Part shown: positions 25,114-34,173 of the stretch, one piece after another | Layout: the number at the start of each line of letters is the position of its first letter | Position numbering within the stretch: position 1 is the stretch's first letter | NCBI RefSeq assembly: GCF_001187555.1 | Contig: NZ_LFIJ01000002.1 | Location: 683,920-747,919, forward strand | Source of the DNA: Gilvimarinus polysaccharolyticus | GTDB lineage: Bacteria; Pseudomonadota; Gammaproteobacteria; Pseudomonadales; Cellvibrionaceae | Direction of reading: 5' to 3' | DNA length: 64,000 nucleotides | The notes under the pieces: model-generated | Databases searched by the model: none | What the model saw: the letters and a program-made list of their open reading frames with translations, nothing else | Told to the model about the DNA's origin: nothing | Made by a program: the position numbers and the translations under genes

Positions 25114-26301
25114 ATGAAAATTCTATTCGCTCGGCTTTGGCAGAAAATTTTTATTTTGGTTGTTGTATTAGCGGCAATCGGCTATAGCACATACCTTTAT
25201 TTAAAACCGGGCCAAGTGCCCGATTATATTTTATACGAGGTGGAAATTGGCACAGTGGAAAACGTCATTGCCGCCAGTGGTACGCTTGAGCCAAAAGAAT
25301 ACGTAGAAGTTGGGGCGCAGGTATCGGGGCAGCTTAAATCACTAGCGGTCGAGGTCGGTGATTTGGTGCAGCGCGGTGATTTGTTGGCGGAAATTGACGC
25401 GACTGTGTTTGAAACCAAGGTAATGGGCGCGACAGCGAGTTTAGAAAATAAGCGTGCTCAACTCGAAAAGCTACAGGCTGAAAGTTATCTGGCTGAAGAA
25501 CGAAAAGCCCGCAACACGCGTTTATTTGCGCAAAATGCGATTAGCCAAGATACCTTAACCAGCAGTCAAACAGATGTAAAAACCATTAACGCGAGCATCC
25601 GTGCTATGGAGGCGGAGATTCGCGCCGATGAAGCATCGCTCGAAGGCGATCGAGCAACGTTAAACTACGCCAAAATTTACGCGCCCATGACTGGCACCGT
25701 GGTGTCGATTGCTGTGCGCGAGGGGCAAACGCTTAATGCCAATCAAAATGCTCCGTTGATTATGAAAATCGCCAACCTCGATGTACTGACCTTGCGCGCT
25801 GAAGTATCTGAGGCAGATGTCACGCGTATTCAACCAGGTATGGATGTTTACTTTGCAACATTGGGCAATCCAGATGAGCGCTGGAACTCTACCGTGCGTC
25901 AAGTATTACCAACCCCAGAGGTGGTAAACGATGTTGTTCTTTATCAAGTCCTGATTGATATCAAAAATCGTAACTCGCGGCTAATGGACTCGATGACGGC
26001 ACAAACTTTTTTTGTGGAAAGTCGCGCAGAGGAAGTTGTGACTATTCCAGTGGGTGCTATTCGAGACGGTCGTCGAGGCAGTCGGGTGGTAAAGCAAACT
26101 GCCCCCGGTCAATTTGAGCCAGTACCGGTAGAGATTGGCGTGCGCACTCGCACTCAAGCCGAAGTTATTAGTGGTTTACAGGTGGGTGACGTTGTCGTCG
26201 CCGGTAACCGTGACGACAGCAAAGCAAATGCCCGTGCTGGGGGGGGCATGCCCAAAGGCGGCATGTCGGATAATAGAGGTGGTCGTCGTGGTGGCTTCTG
26301 A
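25114..26301 (+). CDS. macA: Efflux adaptor MacA (HlyD family)
   Basis: MacA links the MacB ATPase in the inner membrane to an outer-membrane channel. The product has an N-terminal anchor (residues about 9-27), a lipoyl/barrel-sandwich half beginning VENVIAASGTLEPKEYVEVGAQVSGQL, an alpha-hairpin (EARKARNTRLFAQNAISQDTL region, coiled), a returning lipoyl half (YAKIYAPMTGTVVSIAVREGQT) and beta-barrel/membrane-proximal domains. The C-terminus is Gly-rich. I start at ATG 25114; the frame upstream to TTG 25030 is probably leader sequence. It overlaps macB by 11 bp. Confidence 0.92.
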   Translation: MKILFARLWQKIFILVVVLAAIGYSTYLYLKPGQVPDYILYEVEIGTVENVIAASGTLEPKEYVEVGAQVSGQLKSLAVEVGDLVQRGDLLAEIDATVFETKVMGATASLENKRAQLEKLQAESYLAEERKARNTRLFAQNAISQDTLTSSQTDVKTINASIRAMEAEIRADEASLEGDRATLNYAKIYAPMTGTVVSIAVREGQTLNANQNAPLIMKIANLDVLTLRAEVSEADVTRIQPGMDVYFATLGNPDERWNSTVRQVLPTPEVVNDVVLYQVLIDIKNRNSRLMDSMTAQTFFVESRAEEVVTIPVGAIRDGRRGSRVVKQTAPGQFEPVPVEIGVRTRTQAEVISGLQVGDVVVAGNRDDSKANARAGGGMPKGGMSDNRGGRRGGF

Positions 26302-28237
26302 TCCATTAATACAGCTGGATAATATTAGCCGCTCCTACTCGTTGGGTGAAATCACTGTTAATGCCCTAAGCGATGTATCGCTCACTATTGAGCAGGGCGA
26401 GTTTGTTGCCATTATGGGGCAGTCCGGCTCGGGCAAGTCCACTCTTATGAATATTCTTGGTTGCCTCGATAAGCCTACCGCTGGTTGCTATCGGGTGGGC
26501 GGTATTGATGTTGCTAAACTTAACAATGATGAATTGTCAGCGCTGCGTTTAAGCACCTTCGGTTTTGTGTTTCAGCGTTATCAATTGCTGGCCAATTACA
26601 ACGCGTGGGAAAACGTTGCTATGCCCGGCATTTACCGCCAGTTGCCGCGCAATGAACGTCAACCCCATGCCATGCAGTTGCTGGCACAATTGGGGATGGC
26701 CGAGCGTGCGGAGCACAAACCCAGCGAATTATCGGGTGGGCAGCAGCAGCGCGTATCTATAGCGCGGGCACTGGTTAATGGCGCCGAGGTTATTCTTGCC
26801 GATGAACCTACCGGTGCCCTCGATAGCAATAGCGGCGCGCAAGTTCTGGAGCTATTACGCGAGTTTAATCAGCAAGGGGTAACGGTTATTCTGATTACTC
26901 ACGACAAAGAAATTGCGCAACAGGCCAATCGCGTTATCTCGTTAAAAGACGGTTTAGTCATCGATGATCATACCGAGCTAAAATATCCGACGCCGAAACA
27001 GCATAGCGACACACCTGTACGCAATCGTATTAAAGTCTTTCCCAATATTAGTGTGTTCGAATCGATCCGCATTGCGGCCGCATCACTGCGGGTAAATTTG
27101 TTTCGTACTTTATTAACTTTGTTGGGAATTATTATTGGCGTAGCTTCCGTGGTTCTTATGATTGCCATAGGTGAAGGCGGCAAAGCTGAGGTTCTGGGGC
27201 GTATAGAATCTATCGGTACCAACTTAATATCGGTGCGTCCCGGTGGCGCTAATTTACGCCGCGGCAGTGGTGATATTGCCACTTTAACGTTAGATGATGC
27301 TGCGGCTATTGCACAAATACCTGGAGTCGTGGCTGTTGCGCCGGAGCGTAGCACTCGCGCAACGTTACGTTTTGGCGGCAACGACTACTCTGGCGGTATT
27401 AAAGGCGCCACACCAGAATATTTTTCGGTGCGCGACTGGCAGTTGTCGCAAGGCATCTTTTTTAATCAAAAGGATGTCGATCAATTTGCATCGGTGATGG
27501 TTATTGGTGCCACGATTCGCGATAACTTATTTACTGCCAGCGAAGACCCTATCGGCCGCTATGTGTTGGTTAACAGCACTCCGTATCAAGTTATTGGTGT
27601 GCTTCAAGCGAAAGGCGCCGACCCGATGGGAGGAGACATGGATGATGAAGTACTGATTCCTATCACCACTGCGCGGTTAAAGTTTTTTGGTCGGGATTAC
27701 CTCAGTACGATTACCGTTAAAGCCGAAACGACGGAAGATGTCACCCGGCTTGAGCAGGAAGTTGAGGATTTGCTACTCGCGCGACACAGTGAAGAGGATG
27801 TCATGGTTCGCTCCACAGAATCGTTGGTAGAAACTGTCACCGAAGCACAAAACACCTTGACGTTATTGTTGGGCTCAATTGCCGCAATCTCGTTATTTGT
27901 TGGCGGTATCGGGGTTATGAATATTATGTTGGTGAATGTTTCCGAGCGTCGCCGCGAAATTGGTTTACGCATTGCCACTGGCGCCAAACCCGGAGATATT
28001 TTGCGGCAATTTAATATCGAGGCGTTAGTGGTGTGTATCTGCGGTGGCACCCTCGGCATCTTGGCGGGTTTTGGTGGCGCTTTTATTATCAGCTACTTTG
28101 GTGTCGCGGTGGCGTTTACCGCACTGCCGGCGCTGCTCGCGTTTGCCACATCAATTATGGTGGGGTTGATTTTTGGTTACATTCCGGCTCGCAAGGCCGC
28201 ATCCCTCAGTCCTATTACCGCGCTGGCGGAGGAGTAA
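26291..28237 (+). CDS. macB: MacB-type ABC transporter (ATPase plus permease)
   Basis: MacB works as a dimer that uses ATP to drive substrates from the periplasm out through the OMF, by mechanotransmission. The 648-residue product has an N-terminal ATPase with Walker A GQSGSGKST (43-51), Q-loop, signature LSGGQQQR and Walker B EVILADEPTGALD. Then come a TM segment (LLTLLGIIIGVASVVLMIAIG), a large periplasmic domain and three C-terminal TMs (TLTLLLGSIAAISLFVGGIGVMNIMLV onward in parts). The start is GTG 26291 behind GAGGTGG inside macA; the longer frame is an artefact. Size equals that of known MacB. Confidence 0.94.
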   Translation: MASDPLIQLDNISRSYSLGEITVNALSDVSLTIEQGEFVAIMGQSGSGKSTLMNILGCLDKPTAGCYRVGGIDVAKLNNDELSALRLSTFGFVFQRYQLLANYNAWENVAMPGIYRQLPRNERQPHAMQLLAQLGMAERAEHKPSELSGGQQQRVSIARALVNGAEVILADEPTGALDSNSGAQVLELLREFNQQGVTVILITHDKEIAQQANRVISLKDGLVIDDHTELKYPTPKQHSDTPVRNRIKVFPNISVFESIRIAAASLRVNLFRTLLTLLGIIIGVASVVLMIAIGEGGKAEVLGRIESIGTNLISVRPGGANLRRGSGDIATLTLDDAAAIAQIPGVVAVAPERSTRATLRFGGNDYSGGIKGATPEYFSVRDWQLSQGIFFNQKDVDQFASVMVIGATIRDNLFTASEDPIGRYVLVNSTPYQVIGVLQAKGADPMGGDMDDEVLIPITTARLKFFGRDYLSTITVKAETTEDVTRLEQEVEDLLLARHSEEDVMVRSTESLVETVTEAQNTLTLLLGSIAAISLFVGGIGVMNIMLVNVSERRREIGLRIATGAKPGDILRQFNIEALVVCICGGTLGILAGFGGAFIISYFGVAVAFTALPALLAFATSIMVGLIFGYIPARKAASLSPITALAEE

Positions 28238-28241
28238 TCGA

Positions 28242-29621
28242 ATGCGAAAAACATTACTCGCTGTAAGTTTGTGTGCGGCAGGTTGTGCGTACAACCCCGA
28301 TATTGAGCTGCCCACTAACAATACGGCTGCGGTGTATAACCAAGCTTTAACGCAACATGGGATTCAGGCCGATGATGCCGAGACGTTAGGTGCTTGGGTT
28401 ACGGTGTTGCCAGATGAGTTACAAACACTGTTAGCTCAGCTGCGTGAGAACAACCTTGATTTAGATATTGCAAAGTTGCGTATCGAGCGGGCGCAACAGT
28501 TACAACGTTCCACTGCAGCTAATCATTGGCCGAGTTTAAGCGGCGCTTTGAGTAATCGTGATAACTACGATGAATACGGTAAAACATCCGATAGTAATAG
28601 TTTAAATTTTAGCGCCAGTTACACGGTCGATTTGTGGGGCGCGCGTGCGGCACAAGATGATCAGCGTGAAATTCAGCTGCAAGTACAGCGCTGGCAACAG
28701 CGCAGCTTAATGATATCGTTACAGGCGCAGTTTATTCGCACCTATGTGCAAACGTTAGCACTTAACGAGCTGCGTAATGTGGCCGAGCAAAACTATGATG
28801 CCAGTGTTAAGTTGTTGGAGTTATTTGAGTTAACATTTGAGGCCGGCTCCGCCTCAGGCATTGAGTTGCGTCAGCAAAAAAATGTGGTGCTAAATGCGCG
28901 CAGTAAATTAATTAATCTAGAACAAAGTGTGGCCGTTAACGAGCGTGCTTTGGCGTTACTTCTTGGCGATACCGATTTAACTCCAGCGGCTCTAAAAACG
29001 ACATTTTCTGACTTTCATGCACCAAATATCGCCGCGCTGCAACCGGCCGAACTGCTCGAGCAGCGGCCGGACATTCAAATTGCGCAATTGGCATTGCGCG
29101 AAGATCAAAGCCTGTTGCATCAAGCCGAAGTGTCTCGTTGGCCTGATTTATCGTTAAGTGCTAGTTGGGGCTTGAGTGGTGTTTTGTCTGGTGCTAGCGA
29201 TTGGGCGGGTAGCTTGGGCGAGGCCGTCTCGGTGTTGCTATTGGATGGCGGTCAAGCAAAAGCACAGGTGCGTATTGCCGAGTTGGACGCAGATATCAAT
29301 CGCGCCAACTATCTATACACGGTTGCCGATGCTTATCGCGATGTGCTCGATCAACTGCAAGATTACCAAACCCGTGTACAGCAATTGGAGATTAGCGAAC
29401 AAACATTTGATAACAGCCGCGCTTTATATGATTTGTCTAAAATCCGTTACGAGGCCGGTGATACCGACTTTATTAACTTGTTGTTGGCGCAGCAAACCTG
29501 GTTTAGTGCCAATGAGTTGATCGTGACCGCTAAGCGCGATTACTTTATAACCCTAGTGAATGTCTATGAGTCTATGGGCTCGGCCCCCGCGCTGGAAGCT
29601 ATAACCTCCCCTTCCCTGTAA
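28242..29621 (+). CDS. Outer-membrane efflux lipoprotein (NodT/TolC family)
   Basis: This is the outer-membrane factor for the MacAB pair. ATG 28242 follows GGAGGAG. Residues 1-20 form a lipoprotein leader ending in SLCAAGC, so the trimer is lipid-anchored as in NodT/CusC-type channels. The rest shows the two long-helix repeats of the family: LAQLRENNLDLDIAKLRIERAQQ at about 55-78 and LLEQRPDIQIAQLALREDQSLL at about 265, each followed by strand-forming segments (SLSASWGLSGVLSGAS). It is only 4 bp after macB, so the three genes form one operon. Confidence 0.92.
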   Translation: MRKTLLAVSLCAAGCAYNPDIELPTNNTAAVYNQALTQHGIQADDAETLGAWVTVLPDELQTLLAQLRENNLDLDIAKLRIERAQQLQRSTAANHWPSLSGALSNRDNYDEYGKTSDSNSLNFSASYTVDLWGARAAQDDQREIQLQVQRWQQRSLMISLQAQFIRTYVQTLALNELRNVAEQNYDASVKLLELFELTFEAGSASGIELRQQKNVVLNARSKLINLEQSVAVNERALALLLGDTDLTPAALKTTFSDFHAPNIAALQPAELLEQRPDIQIAQLALREDQSLLHQAEVSRWPDLSLSASWGLSGVLSGASDWAGSLGEAVSVLLLDGGQAKAQVRIAELDADINRANYLYTVADAYRDVLDQLQDYQTRVQQLEISEQTFDNSRALYDLSKIRYEAGDTDFINLLLAQQTWFSANELIVTAKRDYFITLVNVYESMGSAPALEAITSPSL

Positions 29622-29624
29622 GCC

Positions 29625-29653
29625 ATTGCGTTGTTCGCCTTGGGCAACGCAAT
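29625..29653 (+). terminator. Hairpin after the efflux operon
   Basis: ATTGCGTTG (29625-29633) pairs perfectly with CAACGCAAT (29645-29653) across an 11-base loop, directly after the stop codon of the outer-membrane factor gene. There is no T-tract, so termination is uncertain. A second small hairpin (GCCGC-TGA-GCGGC, 29724-29736) and a perfect 12-bp palindrome AATAAGCTTATT (29710-29721) follow before the next gene. Confidence 0.4.
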
Positions 29654-29795
29654 TACTGCTTGATACGCCGGCCGGCTAGGCTGGCACTGCCCTTGCAATA
29701 CTCCCTTTGAATAAGCTTATTAGGCCGCTGAGCGGCTATTTTGCTTGTGTTGTTACAGAATAATTGTAGCACTTACAAAGACTCGGAGAAAAACT

Positions 29796-30167
29796 ATGCG
29801 ACGGATAAAAACTGGATTTTTCACAATTTTAATGACCGTATTTGCATTAACGGCATGTGCGAACAACGCCCCTGTGCCTAATATTTTGCTGTCTCAGGCC
29901 GAGGCTGGTGTCGAGCAGGCGCGCAGTTTAAACGCCGAAAAACATGCGCCGTTAGCACTGCGCGATGCAAAACAAAATTTAGACAAAGCGAATGCGGCAA
30001 TAGCAAAAAAAGACAACGCTAAAGCCAGTCAGTGGCTGGAACGATCAGTTGCTGACTCAGACTTGGCTATTGCTAAGTCGCACGCCAAAAAATCAGAACG
30101 AGCGGCCGACCAGGTTGAAGAAAATCTGCGAGTGCTAGAGCAGGAAGTGAAAAATAACCAGCAGTAA
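29796..30167 (+). CDS. DUF4398 lipoprotein
   Basis: The 123-residue product starts at ATG 29796 behind GGAG. Its leader ends in VFALTAC (Cys about residue 22), so it is a lipoprotein. The mature part is one helical hairpin of the DUF4398 type: LLSQAEAGVEQARSLNAEKH, then APLALRDAKQNLDKANAAIAK and SQWLERSVADSDLAIAKSHAKKSE. These proteins usually sit beside an OmpA-family partner, as here. They are thought to be periplasmic envelope components, but function is not established. It forms a pair with the next gene (27 bp gap). Confidence 0.85.
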   Translation: MRRIKTGFFTILMTVFALTACANNAPVPNILLSQAEAGVEQARSLNAEKHAPLALRDAKQNLDKANAAIAKKDNAKASQWLERSVADSDLAIAKSHAKKSERAADQVEENLRVLEQEVKNNQQ

Positions 30168-30194
30168 TCGACCGCTAACGCAGAGGATAGAATT

Positions 30195-31148
30195 ATGTAC
30201 GGTATAAAAAATCACAAAAAGGCATTGTTTAGCGCTACATTGGCAGCGATTTTAGCAACTGGTTGCGCCACCACGGCCGACTCTCCAGATGAGCGCTTGG
30301 TACGCTTACGTGCCGAGCTTGATAATGTTACAACAATTGATCAAGCCAATCGTTATGCGCCCATTAAACTGCGCGAAGCCGAAGAGTCACTGGATAAATT
30401 AGAAGCCCTGTTGCGCGCAGATGCCGAGCCTAATGCGGTGAGTCATCAGGTTTATTTAGTTGACCGTAAAATTGATATCGCGGCTGAGATGGCACGCATG
30501 AAAGCCTCGGATGAGATCGTCGAGCAGGCTGATGCGAAACGTAAAAACTTGATTATAGCGGCTCGCACCTCAGAGGCCCAGAAAGCTTCAATGCGTGCGC
30601 AGCAAATGGATCAACGTGCCAAAGACTCCGCAGCGCAAGCCAAAGAATCGGCAGAGCGAGCCCGTTTGGCAGAAGAGCGAGCACAAGCCGCTGAGGCGTA
30701 TGCGCAACAGATGGCGACCCGTGCTAATAAACTTGAAAATGATTTGCAAAATATTAGTACCGAGCAAACCGAGCGTGGTTTGGTGCTAACCTTGGGAAAT
30801 ATTTTGTTTGAAGTAGATAAGGCGACCATAAAGTCGGGCTCGGAGCGCACTTTACAGCGAGTGGCCGATTTCTTAAACGAATACCCTAAGCGCAAAGTCT
30901 TAATTGAAGGCTTTACCGATAACACCGGTGCCGATAGTTACAATCAAGATTTGTCTGAGCGCCGCGCGGCATCTGTTAAAGATACTTTAGTGCAAGGCGG
31001 TGTCGATGAAAGTCGAGTAAGAACGCGCGGCTATGGTGAGGCGCATGCCGTTGCCAATAATGACTCCCAGGCAGGACGCTTACAGAACCGCCGGGTAGAA
31101 ATCATTATTGCTGATGAAGGCGAGGAAGTGAGTGATCGTGATTCGTAA
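30195..31148 (+). CDS. OmpA-family lipoprotein with DUF4398 domain
   Basis: The 317-residue product has a lipoprotein leader (LAAILATGC, Cys about residue 24), a DUF4398-like helical hairpin (about 32-110), an Ala/Glu/Arg-rich coiled-coil (about 118-185) and a C-terminal OmpA domain. The OmpA part has LGNILFEVDKATIKSGSE, VLIEGFTDNTGADSYNQDLSERRA and VRTRGYGEAHAVANN, including the Asp and Arg that bind diaminopimelate of peptidoglycan. It would tie the outer membrane to the cell wall. It follows the smaller DUF4398 lipoprotein and is ended by a good terminator. Confidence 0.92.
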   Translation: MYGIKNHKKALFSATLAAILATGCATTADSPDERLVRLRAELDNVTTIDQANRYAPIKLREAEESLDKLEALLRADAEPNAVSHQVYLVDRKIDIAAEMARMKASDEIVEQADAKRKNLIIAARTSEAQKASMRAQQMDQRAKDSAAQAKESAERARLAEERAQAAEAYAQQMATRANKLENDLQNISTEQTERGLVLTLGNILFEVDKATIKSGSERTLQRVADFLNEYPKRKVLIEGFTDNTGADSYNQDLSERRAASVKDTLVQGGVDESRVRTRGYGEAHAVANNDSQAGRLQNRRVEIIIADEGEEVSDRDS

Positions 31149-31194
31149 GTTGAATTGGCTCACTGCCGAAAGCTTAAAGTGAAGATCAAAAAAA

Positions 31195-31216
31195 GGCGCA
31201 GAGCTATATCTGCGCC
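31195..31216. terminator. Intrinsic terminator between convergent genes
   Basis: GGCGCAGA (31195-31202) and TCTGCGCC (31209-31216) form a perfect 8-bp stem around GCTATA. Seven A's precede and six T's follow, so it terminates both the OmpA gene and the convergent yeeN gene. Confidence 0.92.
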
Positions 31217-31240
31217 TTTTTTATGTGATAGCGGGTGCGG

Positions 31241-31963
31241 CTACGCTTTAATTTCGGCGTTGTGATAAACCCGTTGCACGTCATCGGTGTCGTTCAGCAT
31301 GTCGACCAGCTTTTCAAACATTTCTACGTCGTCGCCAGAAATCTCGGTGACGGTTTGCGGTACAAACTGAATCTCGTCCACCTCAAAGTCGATGCCTTCA
31401 TAAGCTTCGCTTAGGGCGTTGCGCACTTTGGCGTATTCGGTATTGGGGGCAAATACGGTAATTTTGCCATCCTCGGACTCAATGTCGGTCACGTCCACGT
31501 CGGCCATCATTAACACTTCTAAAACCGCCTCTTCGTCTTCGCCGGCAAACACAAAAATGGCGCTGTGATCAAACATGTGGCTAACAGTGCCCGAGGTGCC
31601 CAACTTACTTTTGGTTTTGTTAAAGCAGGTGCGAACATCGCCGATGGTACGGTTGGGGTTGTCGGTTAAACAGTCGACAATCACCATAACATTACCGGGG
31701 CCAAAACCTTCGTAACGCGCTGACGAAAAGTCTTCTCCTGCGCCGCCTTTGGCTTTATCCAGCGCTTTTTCGATGACGTGACTGGGTACCTGATCTTTTT
31801 TAGCGCGCTCGATTAAGCTGCGCAGCGTTAGGTTGCCCGCAGGCTCTACGCCGCCTTGTTTGGCGCAGACGTATATCTCGCGGCCGTATTTGCTGTAAAC
31901 CTTGGCCTTGGCGTCCGAGGTCTTGGCCATGGATTCTTTGCGGTTTTGGAATGCTCTTCCCAT
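31241..31963 (-). CDS. yeeN: YebC/PmpR family protein, YeeN-like
   Basis: The 240-residue product is a YebC/PmpR family protein. Members act as transcription regulators or, as shown more recently for YebC, help ribosomes through proline stretches. The N-terminus [21 protein letters not shown] with [18 protein letters not shown] is closer to the YeeN branch than to YebC itself, which begins MAGHSKWANI. Other markers are [35 protein letters not shown] and the acidic C-terminus ending [10 protein letters not shown]. Length is normal. It stands alone on the minus strand. Confidence 0.9.
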   Translation of the reverse strand: MGRAFQNRKESMAKTSDAKAKVYSKYGREIYVCAKQGGVEPAGNLTLRSLIERAKKDQVPSHVIEKALDKAKGGAGEDFSSARYEGFGPGNVMVIVDCLTDNPNRTIGDVRTCFNKTKSKLGTSGTVSHMFDHSAIFVFAGEDEEAVLEVLMMADVDVTDIESEDGKITVFAPNTEYAKVRNALSEAYEGIDFEVDEIQFVPQTVTEISGDDVEMFEKLVDMLNDTDDVQRVYHNAEIKA

Positions 31964-32104
31964 TGCTCTGCCCTTATGTAGCGCCCACGGCTTGCTATTG
32001 ATGTTGCTAGCGTTTAGCTGGGCGACGATGCCGGTGATAGTGTTGGTGATAGTAACGGCGCAAATTCTACCGCTTATCGGCGTTGCAGGGAATGCCTACG
32101 CTTG

Positions 32105-32944
32105 TTATAAGCCTGGCCACCATAGCTCGGGTAGCGCCTCTTTACGTATTAGTGCGGCAATATCCATCGATAGCGCGATGCTGACGTGTACCGCGACCCC
32201 GCCCCAGATAGATCGCGAACGCAGCGCTAAAATGCCTAAAAATAAGCCAAATAAAATCGCGCCGGTGGCCTCCAGCCAAAGCTTGGGAAAGTGGATCATT
32301 AGGTAGGGTACGCACATCACCCAAATAGCGTTGGCGCCCAGTGCTGGGCGCAGGGCGTTGAGTAAAAAGCCGCGAAAGAAGAACTCTAAAAAAATAAACT
32401 GGCCAATATAAAGGCATTCCCAGGCAAGTAGATCTAACCAGCTGCGCCCTGCTAGCGAGTAAAACGGGTAATGGTTAACAAAATCCTCCCCTAGACTGAC
32501 TAAATAAACGAACAATAAGATCGGCGTCGCCAGTAGTACATAACCTAGCCAGTGCTCGCGAGTCTCTGCCAAGCGCCAGCCCATATCGCGCATTCGCAGC
32601 TTTAACAGGTGTCGAATCACCAGCCAGGGCAGCAACACATAACCCACTAAATGCACCGAGCTCCACCAGGTGTACCCGACCAGTTGCAGCCAGCCTGATT
32701 GTTGCAGTTGGCGTACTAGCTGGTCGGCTGGCTGGCCTAATAACTCGGCGCTATGGCGCAACAGCCAGATAAGGTTGGTAGAGTATTTGCCGTAGTGCAC
32801 CAGCAATAAACAAACGCAAACACAGGCTAAGGTGATAAATACTCGCCGTAGCGCTTGGGGGCGATTTAGCTCGTATGAGGGGGCCTCGCGATCAATTTTG
32901 TCGAGTATGTTAAAGAGGTTGGCGCGCGCCAGTAGCTGCTGCAA
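32105..32944 (-). CDS. CPBP-family intramembrane protease-like protein
   Basis: The 279-residue product has about seven hydrophobic segments and the CPBP (Abi) pattern: motif 1 FLEFFFRGFLL (about 188), motif 2 MIHFPKLWLEA (about 217) and motif 3 GVAVHVSIALSMD (about 250). In the Rce1-type glutamic proteases motif 1 is EExxxR; here the first Glu is Leu and only the second Glu and Arg are kept. Activity is therefore uncertain, although this variant is, as I recall, not rare. It lies 3 bp downstream of the FemAB-like gene, so the two are one transcript. Confidence 0.8.
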   Translation of the reverse strand: MQQLLARANLFNILDKIDREAPSYELNRPQALRRVFITLACVCVCLLLVHYGKYSTNLIWLLRHSAELLGQPADQLVRQLQQSGWLQLVGYTWWSSVHLVGYVLLPWLVIRHLLKLRMRDMGWRLAETREHWLGYVLLATPILLFVYLVSLGEDFVNHYPFYSLAGRSWLDLLAWECLYIGQFIFLEFFFRGFLLNALRPALGANAIWVMCVPYLMIHFPKLWLEATGAILFGLFLGILALRSRSIWGGVAVHVSIALSMDIAALIRKEALPELWWPGL

Positions 32945-32947
32945 GGC

Positions 32948-34132
32948 TTAATCCTTATCTTTGGGCTGAGGTGTAAGGTCGGGCTGAGGTTTCAATGCCG
33001 CTGTGAACTCGGTTTGGGCGTAGGGCAAATGTGCTTGAGCATCTTTATAGTAGCCCCGAGTCATGGCGCCCTCTTCGGTCACAAAGCTCTGTACTGCATC
33101 GGCAAAACGCTTGTCGCTCAGGTGATGATTAGAGTAAGTCAGCACTGGCTCAAAGCCGCGGGCGATTTTATGTTCGCCCTGAGCGCCGCCGTCAAAGCGC
33201 GTGATGCCTTGGGCAATGGCGTAATCAATGCCCTGATAATAGCAGGTCTCAAAGTGCAAAAAGTCAAACTCTTCTAGGCAGCCCCAATAGCGTCCATAAA
33301 GGGTTTGGTTATCGCGTAAATACAGGGCCGCGGCCACAGTTTGTGAGTCGTGGTGGGCCAGTACCATAACGCAGTGCTCGGCAAGGCTGGCGCCCAGCGC
33401 CTGAAAAAACGCGGCATTTAAATAGCCCCCATGCCCACTGCGTTTTAAGTAGGTGTGTTGATACAGCTGGTGAAAAAATTGCCAGTGCTCGGGGGTAAGC
33501 TCGGCGCCGCTTAACGTGCTAAAGCTAAAGCCTTGTTCGCCCACACGACGCCGCTCTTTGAGTACATTTTTACGTTTTCGTGAGGCAAAAGTGGCGACAA
33601 AATCGTCGAACGAGCGGTAAGCGCGATTAAACCAGTGAAACTGACAACCGAGCCGCTGAGCGCTGTTGCAGGTTAGTGCATCGCTTACCGCCTGCTCGGG
33701 GAACAGGCAGTGCCAGCCCGATAACCCTTCGCTTTGGCAGTAATCACTGAGGGCATGGCCTAGCGCTGTGATGCGTTCTGGGCTGGAGTTGCCCAATAGG
33801 CGCGGGCCGCGACATGGGGTAAAAGGAATCGCGGCAATCCATTTGGGGTAATAGTGTTGGCCGTAGCGTTGGTAGGCCTCGGCCCATGCCCAGTCGAACA
33901 CATACTCGCCATAGGAGTGTGTTTTTATGTAGCCTGGCAGTGCTGTTGTGAGGGTGTCGTCGTCATACACCAGCAGGTGACGACTGTGCCAACCACTGTC
34001 GCCATCCACGGCCTGGCTGTCTTCTAGTGCTGCGAGAAACTCGTGGCGTGCAAACGGATAATCGCAACTCAGTAATGCGTTCCACTGCGCTGCGCTAACG
34101 GCGTGAATAGACGAGATAAACTCAAGGCGCAT
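32948..34132 (-). CDS. FemAB-like GNAT-fold acyltransferase (DUF482 type)
   Basis: The 394-residue cytoplasmic protein matches the DUF482 family of the FemAB/GNAT superfamily, predicted to transfer acyl or aminoacyl groups, perhaps in peptidoglycan or lipid modification. Family markers are SCDYPFARHEFLAALEDS near residue 25, PGYIKTHSYGEYVFDWAWA at about 65, FASRKRKNVLKERRRV at about 183, and FDGGAQGEHKIARGFEP near 310. No signal peptide or TM is present. The substrate is not known. It shares a transcript with the CPBP gene downstream. Confidence 0.87.
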   Translation of the reverse strand: MRLEFISSIHAVSAAQWNALLSCDYPFARHEFLAALEDSQAVDGDSGWHSRHLLVYDDDTLTTALPGYIKTHSYGEYVFDWAWAEAYQRYGQHYYPKWIAAIPFTPCRGPRLLGNSSPERITALGHALSDYCQSEGLSGWHCLFPEQAVSDALTCNSAQRLGCQFHWFNRAYRSFDDFVATFASRKRKNVLKERRRVGEQGFSFSTLSGAELTPEHWQFFHQLYQHTYLKRSGHGGYLNAAFFQALGASLAEHCVMVLAHHDSQTVAAALYLRDNQTLYGRYWGCLEEFDFLHFETCYYQGIDYAIAQGITRFDGGAQGEHKIARGFEPVLTYSNHHLSDKRFADAVQSFVTEEGAMTRGYYKDAQAHLPYAQTEFTAALKPQPDLTPQPKDKD

Positions 34133-34173
34133 TAAGGCTCCAAAACGTCAGCAGCGGCTTTTGGTGGCCGTGC

